NCBI RefSeq assembly: GCF_002846575.1
Contig: NZ_PJND01000013.1
Span: forward strand, 1 to 55,092
Length of the DNA stretch: 55,092 nucleotides
Source: Flavobacterium lindanitolerans
GTDB taxonomy: Bacteria; Bacteroidota; Bacteroidia; Flavobacteriales; Flavobacteriaceae
Direction of reading: 5' to 3'
Position 1 is the stretch's first letter. The number at the start of each line of letters is the position of its first letter. Of this stretch, positions 32,999 to 41,196 are shown piece after piece. The notes under the pieces were generated by a model, which had not been told where the DNA came from, did no database searches, and saw only the letters and a list, made by a program, of their open reading frames with translations. The position numbers were made by a program, and so were the translations under genes.

Positions 32999-33400
32999 AT
33001 GTTTGACCTTGAAGGCAGAGGAAAAGAAATTAAACTTGCTAAAAAAGGAACTTCCATGATACTTGCAGGAACAGTCCTGATATTCATTATTGATTACTCC
33101 TTATGGAATTTAGATTTTATAGTCGATAGTCTTTCAGATACTTCATTTGAAACCATGACTCTATTGGGTTCAAAACTTATAGGTAAAACAGTAGGGCTTC
33201 TGTCAATTGGCTTGTTTTATCTGTTGATTTTTGGAATGATGAACAGAAAAAGCTTTTTTGAACAAACATTGCAAGAGTACGAAACAATGTCACTGGTAGA
33301 AAAAGAAGAAGTAGCACAAAAAGGAAAATACCTAATCGTAATACCGTTTGCTCTGGCTTTGTTATTGTTATTTTATATTATGCTTTTTAGATTAGACTAA
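32999..33400 (+). CDS. Small membrane protein of unknown function
   Basis: A 133-residue protein with about three membrane helices: residues 18-34 (GTSMILAGTVLIFIIDY), 62-82 (GLLSIGLFYLLIFGMM) and 112-130 (YLIVIPFALALLLLFYIML). A charged cytoplasmic loop carries EKEEVAQKGK. It does not match a family I know. It sits between the SUFU-like and NTF2-like genes, in the same orientation. Confidence 0.65.
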   Translation: MFDLEGRGKEIKLAKKGTSMILAGTVLIFIIDYSLWNLDFIVDSLSDTSFETMTLLGSKLIGKTVGLLSIGLFYLLIFGMMNRKSFFEQTLQEYETMSLVEKEEVAQKGKYLIVIPFALALLLLFYIMLFRLD

Positions 33401-33449
33401 CTCAAAATTAATAACTGGAAATTTACAAAACATCCACTTGAAAAAAAAC

Positions 33450-33938
33450 ATGATAGAAAAACTGAACATTGATCTAAGCCAGACACCCGAAAAATTCCAG
33501 GATTTAGGTCATGAAATACTTGATTTTTTGATTGGCAAACTGTTGCTGATCGATGCATTAGAACAGGAAATATATGATCGCTATCAGGTTTTGGAAGAGA
33601 AAAGAGCTTCTCCCAATCAAACACATCCCGATGAAGAAGATTTATGGGACGAATATGCCCAACGTTGCAAAGAAATAATTGCGCCAATCAGTATAAAAAC
33701 CTATAACGATTCGCGTTCCTTTGGAAAACCAACCGCTTACGAATATTTAAGCTATCCCGACACAAAAATCAGCCTTATAATGAAATCGGAAAATCGTGCT
33801 GTAGTAGAAACCTATTTTGAACATGGGATAGCCAAAAAGGAACAATTTGTACTGAAAAAAGACAATAATAGTTGGAAAATTGACACCAAAAAATATGGCT
33901 TTCCAGACGAAGACAAATGGTGGAAAGATGAAATATAG
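33450..33938 (+). CDS. NTF2-fold immunity-like protein
   Basis: A 162-residue cytoplasmic protein. The C-terminal half matches the NTF2-fold immunity family pattern: SRSFGKPTAYEYLSYPDTKI, then SENRAVVETYFEHGIAKKEQFVLKK and a final SWKIDTKKYGF. The N-terminal half is a helical region rich in Glu. Such proteins neutralise toxins of polymorphic systems, but no toxin gene is visible here. I start at ATG 33450; a TTG at 33438 is in frame but less likely. Confidence 0.7.
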   Translation: MIEKLNIDLSQTPEKFQDLGHEILDFLIGKLLLIDALEQEIYDRYQVLEEKRASPNQTHPDEEDLWDEYAQRCKEIIAPISIKTYNDSRSFGKPTAYEYLSYPDTKISLIMKSENRAVVETYFEHGIAKKEQFVLKKDNNSWKIDTKKYGFPDEDKWWKDEI

Positions 33939-33968
33939 TATTTGATTTCTTAAAGCAGTAACAACAAA

Positions 33969-33996
33969 AACCCCGATACATCTATCGGGGTTAAAA
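33969..33996. terminator. Terminator between the immunity-like cluster and the lipocalin-like gene
   Basis: A stem AACCCCGATA / TATCGGGGTT (about 33969-33978, 33983-33992) separates the convergent genes and can act in both directions. Confidence 0.82.
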
Positions 33997-34032
33997 TTAT
34001 TTCTGATTTTCCTTTATGCGCATGAAGAACTA

Positions 34033-34401
34033 TTAATCATTTATTTTTTTGTGTTCAAATGTCCATATTGATTCATAAGACGTAATACGTTTTCCATCCT
34101 TAAAAAGATCGATATGAAGTTTTATCGGAATCAGGGTTGAGGTAAGTGTCAGGTATTGGTTGTCTTTTGACATTTTCCATTTTCCTTTATGCACTTCGTC
34201 GCCAATAAGGCTTTCAAATTTGCCATTTTCATAAAACACCTGATATACCTGGTCTGTCTTAAAGAAATCCTTAATATCTTTTTCCTGTCCGTTATGTGTA
34301 TAACGTAAGAGTTGCCATTTTCCAATAAGTTCTTTGGCAGTTTGCCCTTTTGCAGTTAAACAGGTAACGCAGAGAAATAATGTGAATAGTGTTGTTCTCA
34401 T
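34033..34401 (-). CDS. Secreted lipocalin-like protein, 122 aa
   Basis: A short exported protein with a signal peptide (MRTTLFTLFLCVTCLTAKGQ). It then opens ELIGKWQLLRYTHNG, the G-x-W start of lipocalin-like and DUF5004-type Bacteroidota proteins. Strands KFESLIGDEVHKGKWKMS, QYLTLTST and ITSYESIWTFEHKK fit a small beta-barrel. Ligand unknown. It is convergent to the immunity-like cluster and has no co-directional neighbour. Confidence 0.7.
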   Translation of the reverse strand: MRTTLFTLFLCVTCLTAKGQTAKELIGKWQLLRYTHNGQEKDIKDFFKTDQVYQVFYENGKFESLIGDEVHKGKWKMSKDNQYLTLTSTLIPIKLHIDLFKDGKRITSYESIWTFEHKKIND

Positions 34402-34446
34402 TGTGGTAGGTTTAGCAGATGGTTAAATGTACGAAAAACGGTTGGT

Positions 34447-34490
34447 AATTGATAGTTTATAGTGGATAATTAGTAGTGAATAGTTTTAAA
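34447..34490. repeat. Low-complexity TAGT/AGTGAATAG-type intergenic repeat
   Basis: The stretch is built from degenerate GATAGTTTATAGTGGATAATTAGTAGTGAATAG-like words of about 11 bp. It lies in the spacer upstream of the M48 gene, and is similar in style to the repeats at 11618 and 11797 but not in sequence. Confidence 0.35.
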
Positions 34491-34675
34491 GATATTCTGT
34501 TCTTAATTCTTTGGTGAAATATTTTTTAACATCCTAACAATTATTTTAACAAATCAATACATTTGTTGCCAACATCCGATGCCAATCATTACAAACAAGT
34601 AAAAGATTGAAGCAAAAGACAATTCAGCATTGATAAAAACGCCACGTATAATTTTATAAAGACAATTAAAATAGA

Positions 34676-36754
34676 ATGAAAAAAGAAGTCCAACTTTCTA
34701 AAGAATTTAAAAATCAAGCTGCAAAATCAATTTTTGCAATCTGCTTTTTTGTACTGACCTATTTAATCATCTTACTTTTAGCACTAGTCTTGACCGGACT
34801 GAGCGTTGCCGGAGGTTTCTCTCTTATTGCATTAAAACCCAATTTTTTGACCATTGCATTGGGAATAGGCTTGGCGAGTTTGGGAATTTTAATTGTGGCT
34901 TTCCTATTGAAGTTTATTTTTAAATCTCATAAAGCAGACCGTTCGCACTTAATAGAAATTAAAGAATCCCAAGAACCAGAATTATTTCAAATGATCCGTG
35001 ACCTTGTTCTTGAAGTGGGAACCACCTTCCCTAAGAAAGTGTATTTATCATCTGAAGTGAATGCCGCAGTATTTTATGACTCTAGTTTTTGGAGTATGTT
35101 TTTACCTATAAAAAAGAATCTTCAAATAGGATTAGGATTGGTAAATACGGTAACCAAAGAAGAATTAAGGGCCATATTGGCGCATGAGTTTGGTCATTTC
35201 TCCCAAAGAACAATGAAAGTTGGAAGTTATGTTTACAATGTAAATCAGGTAATCTTTAACATGCTCTATGACAATGAATCGTATGACAACCTCATCCAAA
35301 AATGGGCCAGCATAAGCGGCTATTTTTCAATATTTGTTATTCTTGCCGTAAAAATAAATCAAGGAATTCAGTGGATTTTAAGAAAGCTATATGGGGTGGT
35401 AAATAAAAGCTATATGGCACTTTCAAGAGAAATGGAGTTTCATGCCGATGAAATAGCCGCTAGTGTAACAGGCTATGAACCCTTGAAAAAATCACTTTTA
35501 AGAATGCCTTTAGCTGACAATTCTTTCAGTAATGTTTTAAGCTATTATAATACCAAGGTTTCAGAAAACATTATGAGCGAAAATATATATAATGACCAAT
35601 CTTCCGTGATTCATTTTCTCGCAGAAACAAACAATCTTCCGTTTACAAATGGCCTTCCTGATATTGCGATAGAGGAACAAAGCAAATTTGACAAATCGAA
35701 GTTGGGCATTAAAGATCAATGGGCTTCGCATCCTTCAACTAATGACAGGATAGAACGATTGGAAAAAACGGGATTTTTAAGTCCGGGCCATGCTGATATG
35801 CCTGCGAATGAATTATTCAAAGACATAACAGCATTACAAAAGCAATTAACGAATAAAGTTTTTGAAAATGTAAGCTATCCGGAGGACACAATGGTCATGC
35901 CATCAGACCAGTTTATTGAAGAATACAAACAGCAGGTACAATTGAATTCATTTGCCAAAATATACAATGGTTATTATGACAACAAGAATCCTATATTTGA
36001 TTTGAACGGCAATCCGGCTGAAAGCAAAATTGATTTTAATGAGTTGTATTCTGATGAAAAAGTTGATTTGGTTTATTCTTCCATCGCATTACAAAATGAT
36101 ATGGAAACACTCAAAAACATTGCAAACAAATCGTTTCCTATAAAATCTTTTGACTACGACGGATTCCGATACGAAAGAAAAGATGCTGACAGTCTCATAG
36201 AAAAACTAAAATCCGAACTCGATATCATTAATGCAAGAATCGAAAAAAATGATTCCGACATCTATCATCATTTTACTGAGATTGAGACCCGACTGAATAA
36301 ACCTCAGCTGTTAAAATCTATCTACAATGACTTTTTTACATTTGATAAGATTTTCGACACAAAGTACGACCTGTATATCAAGCTCTTAAACGGACTGCAA
36401 TTTGTGAACGTATCAACGCCTTTCGATCAGATTGCAAGCAATCTAAATTGTATTAACCCTATTGAGAGGGAGCTAAAGCAAGAAATCCACTTGCTAATGT
36501 CTGATCCTGTTTTGGCTACAGAAATTACACAAGATATAAGACACAGTCTTGAAGAATACACATCAAAGGAATGGGAGTATTTTAACGGAGCCAACTACCT
36601 TGACGGCAACTTAAACATCCTTTATACGGCCATGCATAACTATGCCTTTTTATTATCCAGAAAATATTTCCTTATGAAAAAGGCATTATTGACCTATCAG
36701 GAAGAACTAATGAAAAACCATACAACGCCGGTGGTCACTGAAAATTTCGCCTAA
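34676..36754 (+). CDS. M48-family metalloprotease with a large C-terminal extension
   Basis: A 692-residue membrane peptidase. Two N-terminal membrane helices (about 18-43 and 50-75) are followed by the catalytic domain with the zinc motif HEFGH at 170-174 and the third ligand in SREMEFHADEIAAS near 250. A second hydrophobic segment (about 213-240) lies between them, as in HtpX/Ste24 relatives. The last 350 residues are mainly helical, charged and not recognisable, longer than in typical M48 peptidases. It may degrade membrane or periplasmic proteins. It sits at the edge of the immunity-like cluster. Confidence 0.85.
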   Translation: MKKEVQLSKEFKNQAAKSIFAICFFVLTYLIILLLALVLTGLSVAGGFSLIALKPNFLTIALGIGLASLGILIVAFLLKFIFKSHKADRSHLIEIKESQEPELFQMIRDLVLEVGTTFPKKVYLSSEVNAAVFYDSSFWSMFLPIKKNLQIGLGLVNTVTKEELRAILAHEFGHFSQRTMKVGSYVYNVNQVIFNMLYDNESYDNLIQKWASISGYFSIFVILAVKINQGIQWILRKLYGVVNKSYMALSREMEFHADEIAASVTGYEPLKKSLLRMPLADNSFSNVLSYYNTKVSENIMSENIYNDQSSVIHFLAETNNLPFTNGLPDIAIEEQSKFDKSKLGIKDQWASHPSTNDRIERLEKTGFLSPGHADMPANELFKDITALQKQLTNKVFENVSYPEDTMVMPSDQFIEEYKQQVQLNSFAKIYNGYYDNKNPIFDLNGNPAESKIDFNELYSDEKVDLVYSSIALQNDMETLKNIANKSFPIKSFDYDGFRYERKDADSLIEKLKSELDIINARIEKNDSDIYHHFTEIETRLNKPQLLKSIYNDFFTFDKIFDTKYDLYIKLLNGLQFVNVSTPFDQIASNLNCINPIERELKQEIHLLMSDPVLATEITQDIRHSLEEYTSKEWEYFNGANYLDGNLNILYTAMHNYAFLLSRKYFLMKKALLTYQEELMKNHTTPVVTENFA

Positions 36755-36776
36755 TTTTATTACACATAATCCAAAA

Positions 36777-36983
36777 ATGAATACACTAAAGTACATTCTT
36801 ATCCTTTTGGTAGCGACAACCAACATTTATAACTCCCAAACTTCCAAAAGCAATGAGATTGATATTAAAGATTTCAAATAGTCAATTACCATTCCTGAAG
36901 GCTTTGATAAAGTGAGTGCAGCTAATCTATTTTTGAGAGCTACTTTTGATATTAAAAAGATAAAACTTAAACCTTTAAAATAA
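36777..36983 (+). pseudogene. Small secreted protein gene interrupted by an in-frame TAG
   Basis: From the ATG at 36777 the frame gives a signal-like peptide (MNTLKYILILLVATTNIYNS), then runs to a TAG at 36879-36881 after 34 codons. It then continues in frame (SITIPEGFDKVSAANLF...) to a TAA at 36981. The segment past the stop keeps sensible, protein-like composition, so a point mutation in an otherwise intact 68-residue frame is the simplest reading. It lies 22 bp after the M48 gene. Confidence 0.5.
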
Positions 36984-36996
36984 AACTAAGACATCC

Positions 36997-37443
36997 TTGA
37001 CAAAGCTAAATTCATTACTTATCACCGTTATTTCAATAATCATAGTCCTGATCCATATTTATATTGGGCATTATTATGCTCCTCACGGAATTGATTTACT
37101 TCCTATAACAATGATTCTTGTTACCATCATGACATTTCAGTTTACAAATTTGAAAATTTATTTTAAGCTACTGATTACAGCTGTATTGTTTTTAATGCTC
37201 GACGTTGGAATAAAACTATATGCTGGTGGAACGCACGATCTTGAAGGATTAGAATGGATGTACGCATTTTACTTTATTGGGCTAATTCTTTGTTTGCCCA
37301 TAATCCTATATAAGATCTTTAAAAATGCTGGGATAAATACAACAACTAAAATTTTACTTGTTATTCTTTTTATAGCCTTTTTGTATTTTCAAAAGAATAT
37401 TTTTGGGAACTTAGGTTTAGGGAGGGATTTCCCAATAAATTGA
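36997..37443 (+). CDS. Membrane protein of unknown function, possible TTG start
   Basis: A 148-residue protein with four to five hydrophobic helices (about 8-24, 36-50, 57-70, 88-107, 117-133). The first in-frame ATG is near residue 39, so a TTG at 36997 is the most likely start; a stop at 36976 limits upstream extension. It begins 13 bp after the broken gene. I do not recognise a family. A small truncated or divergent membrane protein cannot be excluded. Confidence 0.55.
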   Translation: MTKLNSLLITVISIIIVLIHIYIGHYYAPHGIDLLPITMILVTIMTFQFTNLKIYFKLLITAVLFLMLDVGIKLYAGGTHDLEGLEWMYAFYFIGLILCLPIILYKIFKNAGINTTTKILLVILFIAFLYFQKNIFGNLGLGRDFPIN

Positions 37444-37477
37444 TTTAGGGATAATCTAGCTGTTTGTTTTTAAAGAA

Positions 37478-38302
37478 CTAGTTTTTAAGCAAAATCCTAA
37501 TCCCAACCAATGCCAAACAAATCGCCAGCACTTTAATAATATTTGTTCCTTTAACCCTATGCGAAAAATAGGCTCCCAATTGCGCACCGGGAATTACTCC
37601 TGCTGCAAGACAGACTACCATTTTTAATACTTCAGGATTGTTATAGGTACCATTCATGGCATGGACTATAACCGTAACCGTTGACATTACTGCCAGTATA
37701 AAATGCGAAGTAGCGGTTGCGATATACACCGGGAAATGCAGCCAATTGACCATGGCCGGCACATGAATAATTCCGCCGCCTATGCCTAAAAGGGGCGACA
37801 TATAGCCTACTATAATACTGATGATAATACCATTGCGCTGGTTATAGCTGTATTGATAAACGGTGCCCATCTTATCAACCAATTTGCGGTGTTTTAGTCC
37901 TTTTTGCTGACTGTCGTCTTCCTGTACCTGTCTTTTTTCTGATTGCTTTTTAAAGAAAAGGAATACCGATAACGCAAGAAGCAAGACCCCGAAAATAATA
38001 TTAAAAGATTCTTTTGGGATATACTGCACCGTAAACACACCCAATATAGAACCCGGAACCGTAAACAGCGCAAAAATAACACCTGCCTTGTAATCAATTT
38101 TCCCTGACTTTGCATAGGCCGCCGACCCAGAAATGGCATTTGCAGCCACTACAGCCATAGAAATAGCCGTAACGGTTTCGGGAGGCAAATCAGGATAAAA
38201 CAATAACAACAATGGGACTAATATAAAACCACCACCCGCACCAATCAGCGTTCCACAGGTTCCGATGATAAAACCGGCCAATACTAAAAGAAAAAGCTCC
38301 AA
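37478..38302 (-). CDS. TSUP-family sulfite/sulfonate exporter-like permease
   Basis: A 274-residue polytopic membrane protein of the TauE/SafE (TSUP) family. It begins with LVLAGFIIGTCGTLIGAGGGFILVPLLLL, the first inverted repeat's glycine-rich motif, and its second half repeats the pattern with SPLLGIGGGIIHVPAMV. About eight membrane helices are visible with a charged cytoplasmic loop (FKKQSEKRQVQEDDSQQKG). TSUP members export organosulfur compounds; the substrate here is unknown. It has a -7 box at 38328. Confidence 0.88.
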   Translation of the reverse strand: MELFLLVLAGFIIGTCGTLIGAGGGFILVPLLLLFYPDLPPETVTAISMAVVAANAISGSAAYAKSGKIDYKAGVIFALFTVPGSILGVFTVQYIPKESFNIIFGVLLLALSVFLFFKKQSEKRQVQEDDSQQKGLKHRKLVDKMGTVYQYSYNQRNGIIISIIVGYMSPLLGIGGGIIHVPAMVNWLHFPVYIATATSHFILAVMSTVTVIVHAMNGTYNNPEVLKMVVCLAAGVIPGAQLGAYFSHRVKGTNIIKVLAICLALVGIRILLKN

Positions 38303-38327
38303 ACTAAAAAAGTATTAATTAGTATTC

Positions 38328-38335
38328 CAAAGATA
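38328..38335 (-). promoter_or_regulatory. -7 box of the TSUP permease gene
   Basis: The minus strand reads TATCTTTG, a TAnnTTTG match, 25 bp upstream of the ATG at 38302. Confidence 0.45.
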
Positions 38336-38423
38336 CATACAAAGTCCTTGGTTTTTGGTGTAAATTATTTCAGTATTCTTATTCCGCTTAATTATTTATA
38401 TTAGTAACCTTTAAATCATTTCC

Positions 38424-39068
38424 ATGAAAATTTTCAACACCCTGTTTATCATTATTATAACAGTCTCCGTATTTTTTAGCTGTAGCCGAAAACACTCCCA
38501 AAAAACAAACGTTCCAATTTCTGAAAATACTTTTAAACAAGACAGTCTGGCTTTTGAATTGTGCAAAATGTATGGCTTTGACCAGGGTATCAGGACCAAC
38601 AAACTGAATTTTAACAAAAGGGAATTAATGCCTAAAATTGACTCTGTAAATTTTTCCAATATGGTTGATTTTATTATTAAGAATGGTTACCCAACTGAAG
38701 AATTAGTAGGTGAAAGAAACATGAAACATGAATGCGTTGAAGCTGCTGTTGCTGCAATTTTACTGCATAACCCACACAGACTTGTAAACGAAAAGGTATA
38801 TTTTGATTTATTTCTAAAGGAAGTCAATAAAGGAAATATTGACAATGCTTTTTTTGCTTCGGTTTTAGACAAGTATTACTGGTTAAACAGTCCTAACAAA
38901 AAGCAAAGGAGAGTTTTTTATGGTTCACAGTTTGGAAAACCCTGTATTCAAACTAAAGAAGCGACCAATACGGCAAGAATTGAAATTGGCTTAAAACCAT
39001 TGAATGATGAGGAATTTATAGATTGCGGACAAGAAGAATTAAATATGCCGAAAAAGAGAGATAAATAA
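38424..39068 (+). CDS. Lipoprotein of unknown function, 214 aa
   Basis: The N-terminus MKIFNTLFIIIITVSVFFSC is a lipoprotein signal with acylated C20. The mature part is helical and charged, with no family I recognise; a long segment (FINKG, ECVEAAVAAILLHN, FDLFLKEVNKG) is consistent with an all-alpha domain. It is followed 89 bp later by another small lipoprotein on the same strand; the similar size and orientation suggest related secreted roles. Confidence 0.68.
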   Translation: MKIFNTLFIIIITVSVFFSCSRKHSQKTNVPISENTFKQDSLAFELCKMYGFDQGIRTNKLNFNKRELMPKIDSVNFSNMVDFIIKNGYPTEELVGERNMKHECVEAAVAAILLHNPHRLVNEKVYFDLFLKEVNKGNIDNAFFASVLDKYYWLNSPNKKQRRVFYGSQFGKPCIQTKEATNTARIEIGLKPLNDEEFIDCGQEELNMPKKRDK

Positions 39069-39156
39069 AAACGCTTGGATGAAGCTATTAAGGCATAACT
39101 TAAAAAAGAATAGGCCCACAAAATAATTCTTTTTTATTGCCGTCAATAAATCAAAA

Positions 39157-39738
39157 ATGAGAAAGATATTCTACATATTACTCTTCCCTCTCATCATAAA
39201 CTGTAGTAAGAATAATAATTCTGATACTGTTTCTGAAGAAGATATATATTCTATTCTCAATTTTGTCATCAGTACAGAATTACCAAGATTCAGCAATACT
39301 CCCGGCAAGAGTTACATTACAGAAAGTTTTACAAATTTTTCACTTTCAAGTCAGGAAGAATATTTGAACAATAACCCTGATAGCCTTTTCAATAAAAAAG
39401 ATATCGAATTTATTCATCAACAAATGGAAGATGCTGTAGACTTCAAACTCAACCAGAATTTTATAAAATCAAAGACAGTTATTTCATTTGACTCCCTACT
39501 GAAACTAAGAAATAAAGGCGAAAGAACCTGGAAATTTTGGGAACGCTTTTCCAAAAAATACGGAAAACACGAATACTTCTCTATCAGCAAACCTCTTTTT
39601 AGTGTAGACAAAAAAACAGCAATAGTAAGCTATGGGTTTCATTGCGGGAGTTTATGTGGTGAGGGATTAACAGAAATTTATAGATTAGTTAATGAGAAAT
39701 GGATAAGAATCAAAACTATAGAAACCTGGGTTAGTTAA
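39157..39738 (+). CDS. Lipoprotein of unknown function, 193 aa
   Basis: MRKIFYILLFPLIINC gives a lipobox with C16, followed by a Ser/Asn-rich linker. The rest is a mixed alpha/beta domain ending GSLCGEGLTEIYRLVNEKW, which resembles the 'lipoprotein with Gly-Cys-x-Gly' strand patterns of uncharacterised flavobacterial proteins. I do not recognise a family. Residues Cys/Gly in FHCGSLCGEG could form a disulfide. Confidence 0.68.
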   Translation: MRKIFYILLFPLIINCSKNNNSDTVSEEDIYSILNFVISTELPRFSNTPGKSYITESFTNFSLSSQEEYLNNNPDSLFNKKDIEFIHQQMEDAVDFKLNQNFIKSKTVISFDSLLKLRNKGERTWKFWERFSKKYGKHEYFSISKPLFSVDKKTAIVSYGFHCGSLCGEGLTEIYRLVNEKWIRIKTIETWVS

Positions 39739-39927
39739 GAATTATTAAAACTACATTGAGGCATCTATATTTTGATTAATACAAAAACATTGAGGGCTAT
39801 GACTAGTTTATTGGCAAGCCCTGAATTTAACCAATATCCTTGTCTCCTGCTTACCAAACAACTGGCATCTTGAGCAATACTAAAACATTTGTATATTTAA
39901 CCACTTAACAAAAACTAAATCAATCAA

Positions 39928-40758
39928 ATGAAAAAACTATTACTATTAGCCATGATTTTTATCTGGCAAAATAATTTTGCTCAGGTTTTAATATATACCG
40001 CAAAAAAGGAATTTATTCCGGCTGAAATCAGATTGGCCAATGACGAAATTATTTCAGGTTATATCAAAGAATTCAATGTCCCGAATGCCATTGAATTTAC
40101 AGACTTCTCGTTTAATTTCAATCTTGAGTCCGAACTGCGTCTTGACCGTACGAAGTTCAACTTTAAGAAAACTCCGGATGGCGCTTCTGAAAAGATAGAG
40201 TTAAACAACATCAAATCCATTACTTTAAAAGGTGAGGATACGATTACCTATGAAAAATTAAAACTAAAAACAATCAACTCTAAACTGGAAGTCGTTGATC
40301 TGAAAAGGGAAATAATGGCTCCGCTTATTAAAAAAGGAAAAATCAATGTGTATGGATTGAGAGTATATGAATGTGGTCACGGGTGCTCTTTAATGTGGAT
40401 ATTGGCTTATATAAAGAAGCCTAATGATGAATTTGCCTATATTCCCGTTGATTATAACCGATTAAACCTATTTAACCTGGGAAAAATTGATGATAAGTTT
40501 TTTAAAGCCTTTGAGGAAGTTGGTAAAGATTGCCCGAAATTCCTGAGCTATCTGGAAACGAGAAAAGCCCAATTTAATGATAAGACCTACAAAAAAGAAC
40601 TGTTAGCCGCCCGCAAACAATTTGATAAGGACAAAAAAGAAAAATTGAAACAGACAGATAAACGTGAAAGAAGAAAAATGGAAGATCAAATGGATACGGA
40701 TTATTATTTGAAATTCTATTTGGATGAGATTGACGCCTATTCTTCAAGATGCCAATAA
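39928..40758 (+). CDS. Secreted protein of unknown function, 276 aa
   Basis: A signal peptide (MKKLLLLAMIFIWQNNFAQ) is followed by a beta-rich domain (about 25-150). A central Cys-rich motif follows (YECGHGCSLMW, about 146-156). The C-terminal stretch is strongly charged, rich in Lys/Glu (KKELLAARKQFDKDKKEKLKQTDKRERRKMEDQ). I do not recognise a family. It is the last gene of the accessory stretch before a bidirectional terminator shared with the exbD gene. Confidence 0.7.
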   Translation: MKKLLLLAMIFIWQNNFAQVLIYTAKKEFIPAEIRLANDEIISGYIKEFNVPNAIEFTDFSFNFNLESELRLDRTKFNFKKTPDGASEKIELNNIKSITLKGEDTITYEKLKLKTINSKLEVVDLKREIMAPLIKKGKINVYGLRVYECGHGCSLMWILAYIKKPNDEFAYIPVDYNRLNLFNLGKIDDKFFKAFEEVGKDCPKFLSYLETRKAQFNDKTYKKELLAARKQFDKDKKEKLKQTDKRERRKMEDQMDTDYYLKFYLDEIDAYSSRCQ

Positions 40759-40770
40759 TTACTACAATAA

Positions 40771-40800
40771 AAAAACGCTTCGGAAAACCGAAGCGTTTTT
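40771..40800. terminator. Bidirectional terminator between 40758 and exbD
   Basis: A perfect 13-bp stem AAAAACGCTTCGG / CCGAAGCGTTTTT with loop AAAA serves both convergent genes. Confidence 0.92.
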
Positions 40801-41196
40801 TTATTTTTTATCTGTGGCAATCACAAACTTTAAATTGTTTTTGACACCAATCTGGAGCAGGTCTACTAAATCCTGTACCTGCAGGTTATAAGGAATTCTA
40901 ACAATTACGGTTTGGTCTCTGGCATCACCCATTTTTGTCAGCAATGCCGCTTCCAATTCATTAAAAGGAACATTCTGCTTATCGACATAATATTGTTTTT
41001 CTTCAGAAACCGACAGCGTAATGTGCTGTTTGTTCGTCTTGTCATTCTGCTGCGTTTTAGGCAGTGTCATCTTGATTACGTTCGGATTTGCGAGTGTTGA
41101 GATAATAAGGAAAAACAACAGCAAAAAGAACATAATATCACTCAAGGAAGAAGTAGCTACTTCCGCGTGAAATCTTCTATTTCGTTTTAGAGCCAT
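40801..41196 (-). CDS. exbD: ExbD/TolR family biopolymer transporter
   Basis: A 131-residue inner-membrane protein. It has a basic N-terminus (MALKRNRRFHAEV), one helix (about 20-36) with the functional aspartate in SSLSDIMFFLLLFFLIIST, and a periplasmic domain ending IGVKNNLKFVIATDKK. ExbD helps turn proton flow into work on TonB. Its start lies 20 bp inside the end of the exbB gene, so both are translationally linked. No TonB gene follows; the TonB-like gene is at 18032. Confidence 0.9.
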   Translation of the reverse strand: MALKRNRRFHAEVATSSLSDIMFFLLLFFLIISTLANPNVIKMTLPKTQQNDKTNKQHITLSVSEEKQYYVDKQNVPFNELEAALLTKMGDARDQTVIVRIPYNLQVQDLVDLLQIGVKNNLKFVIATDKK

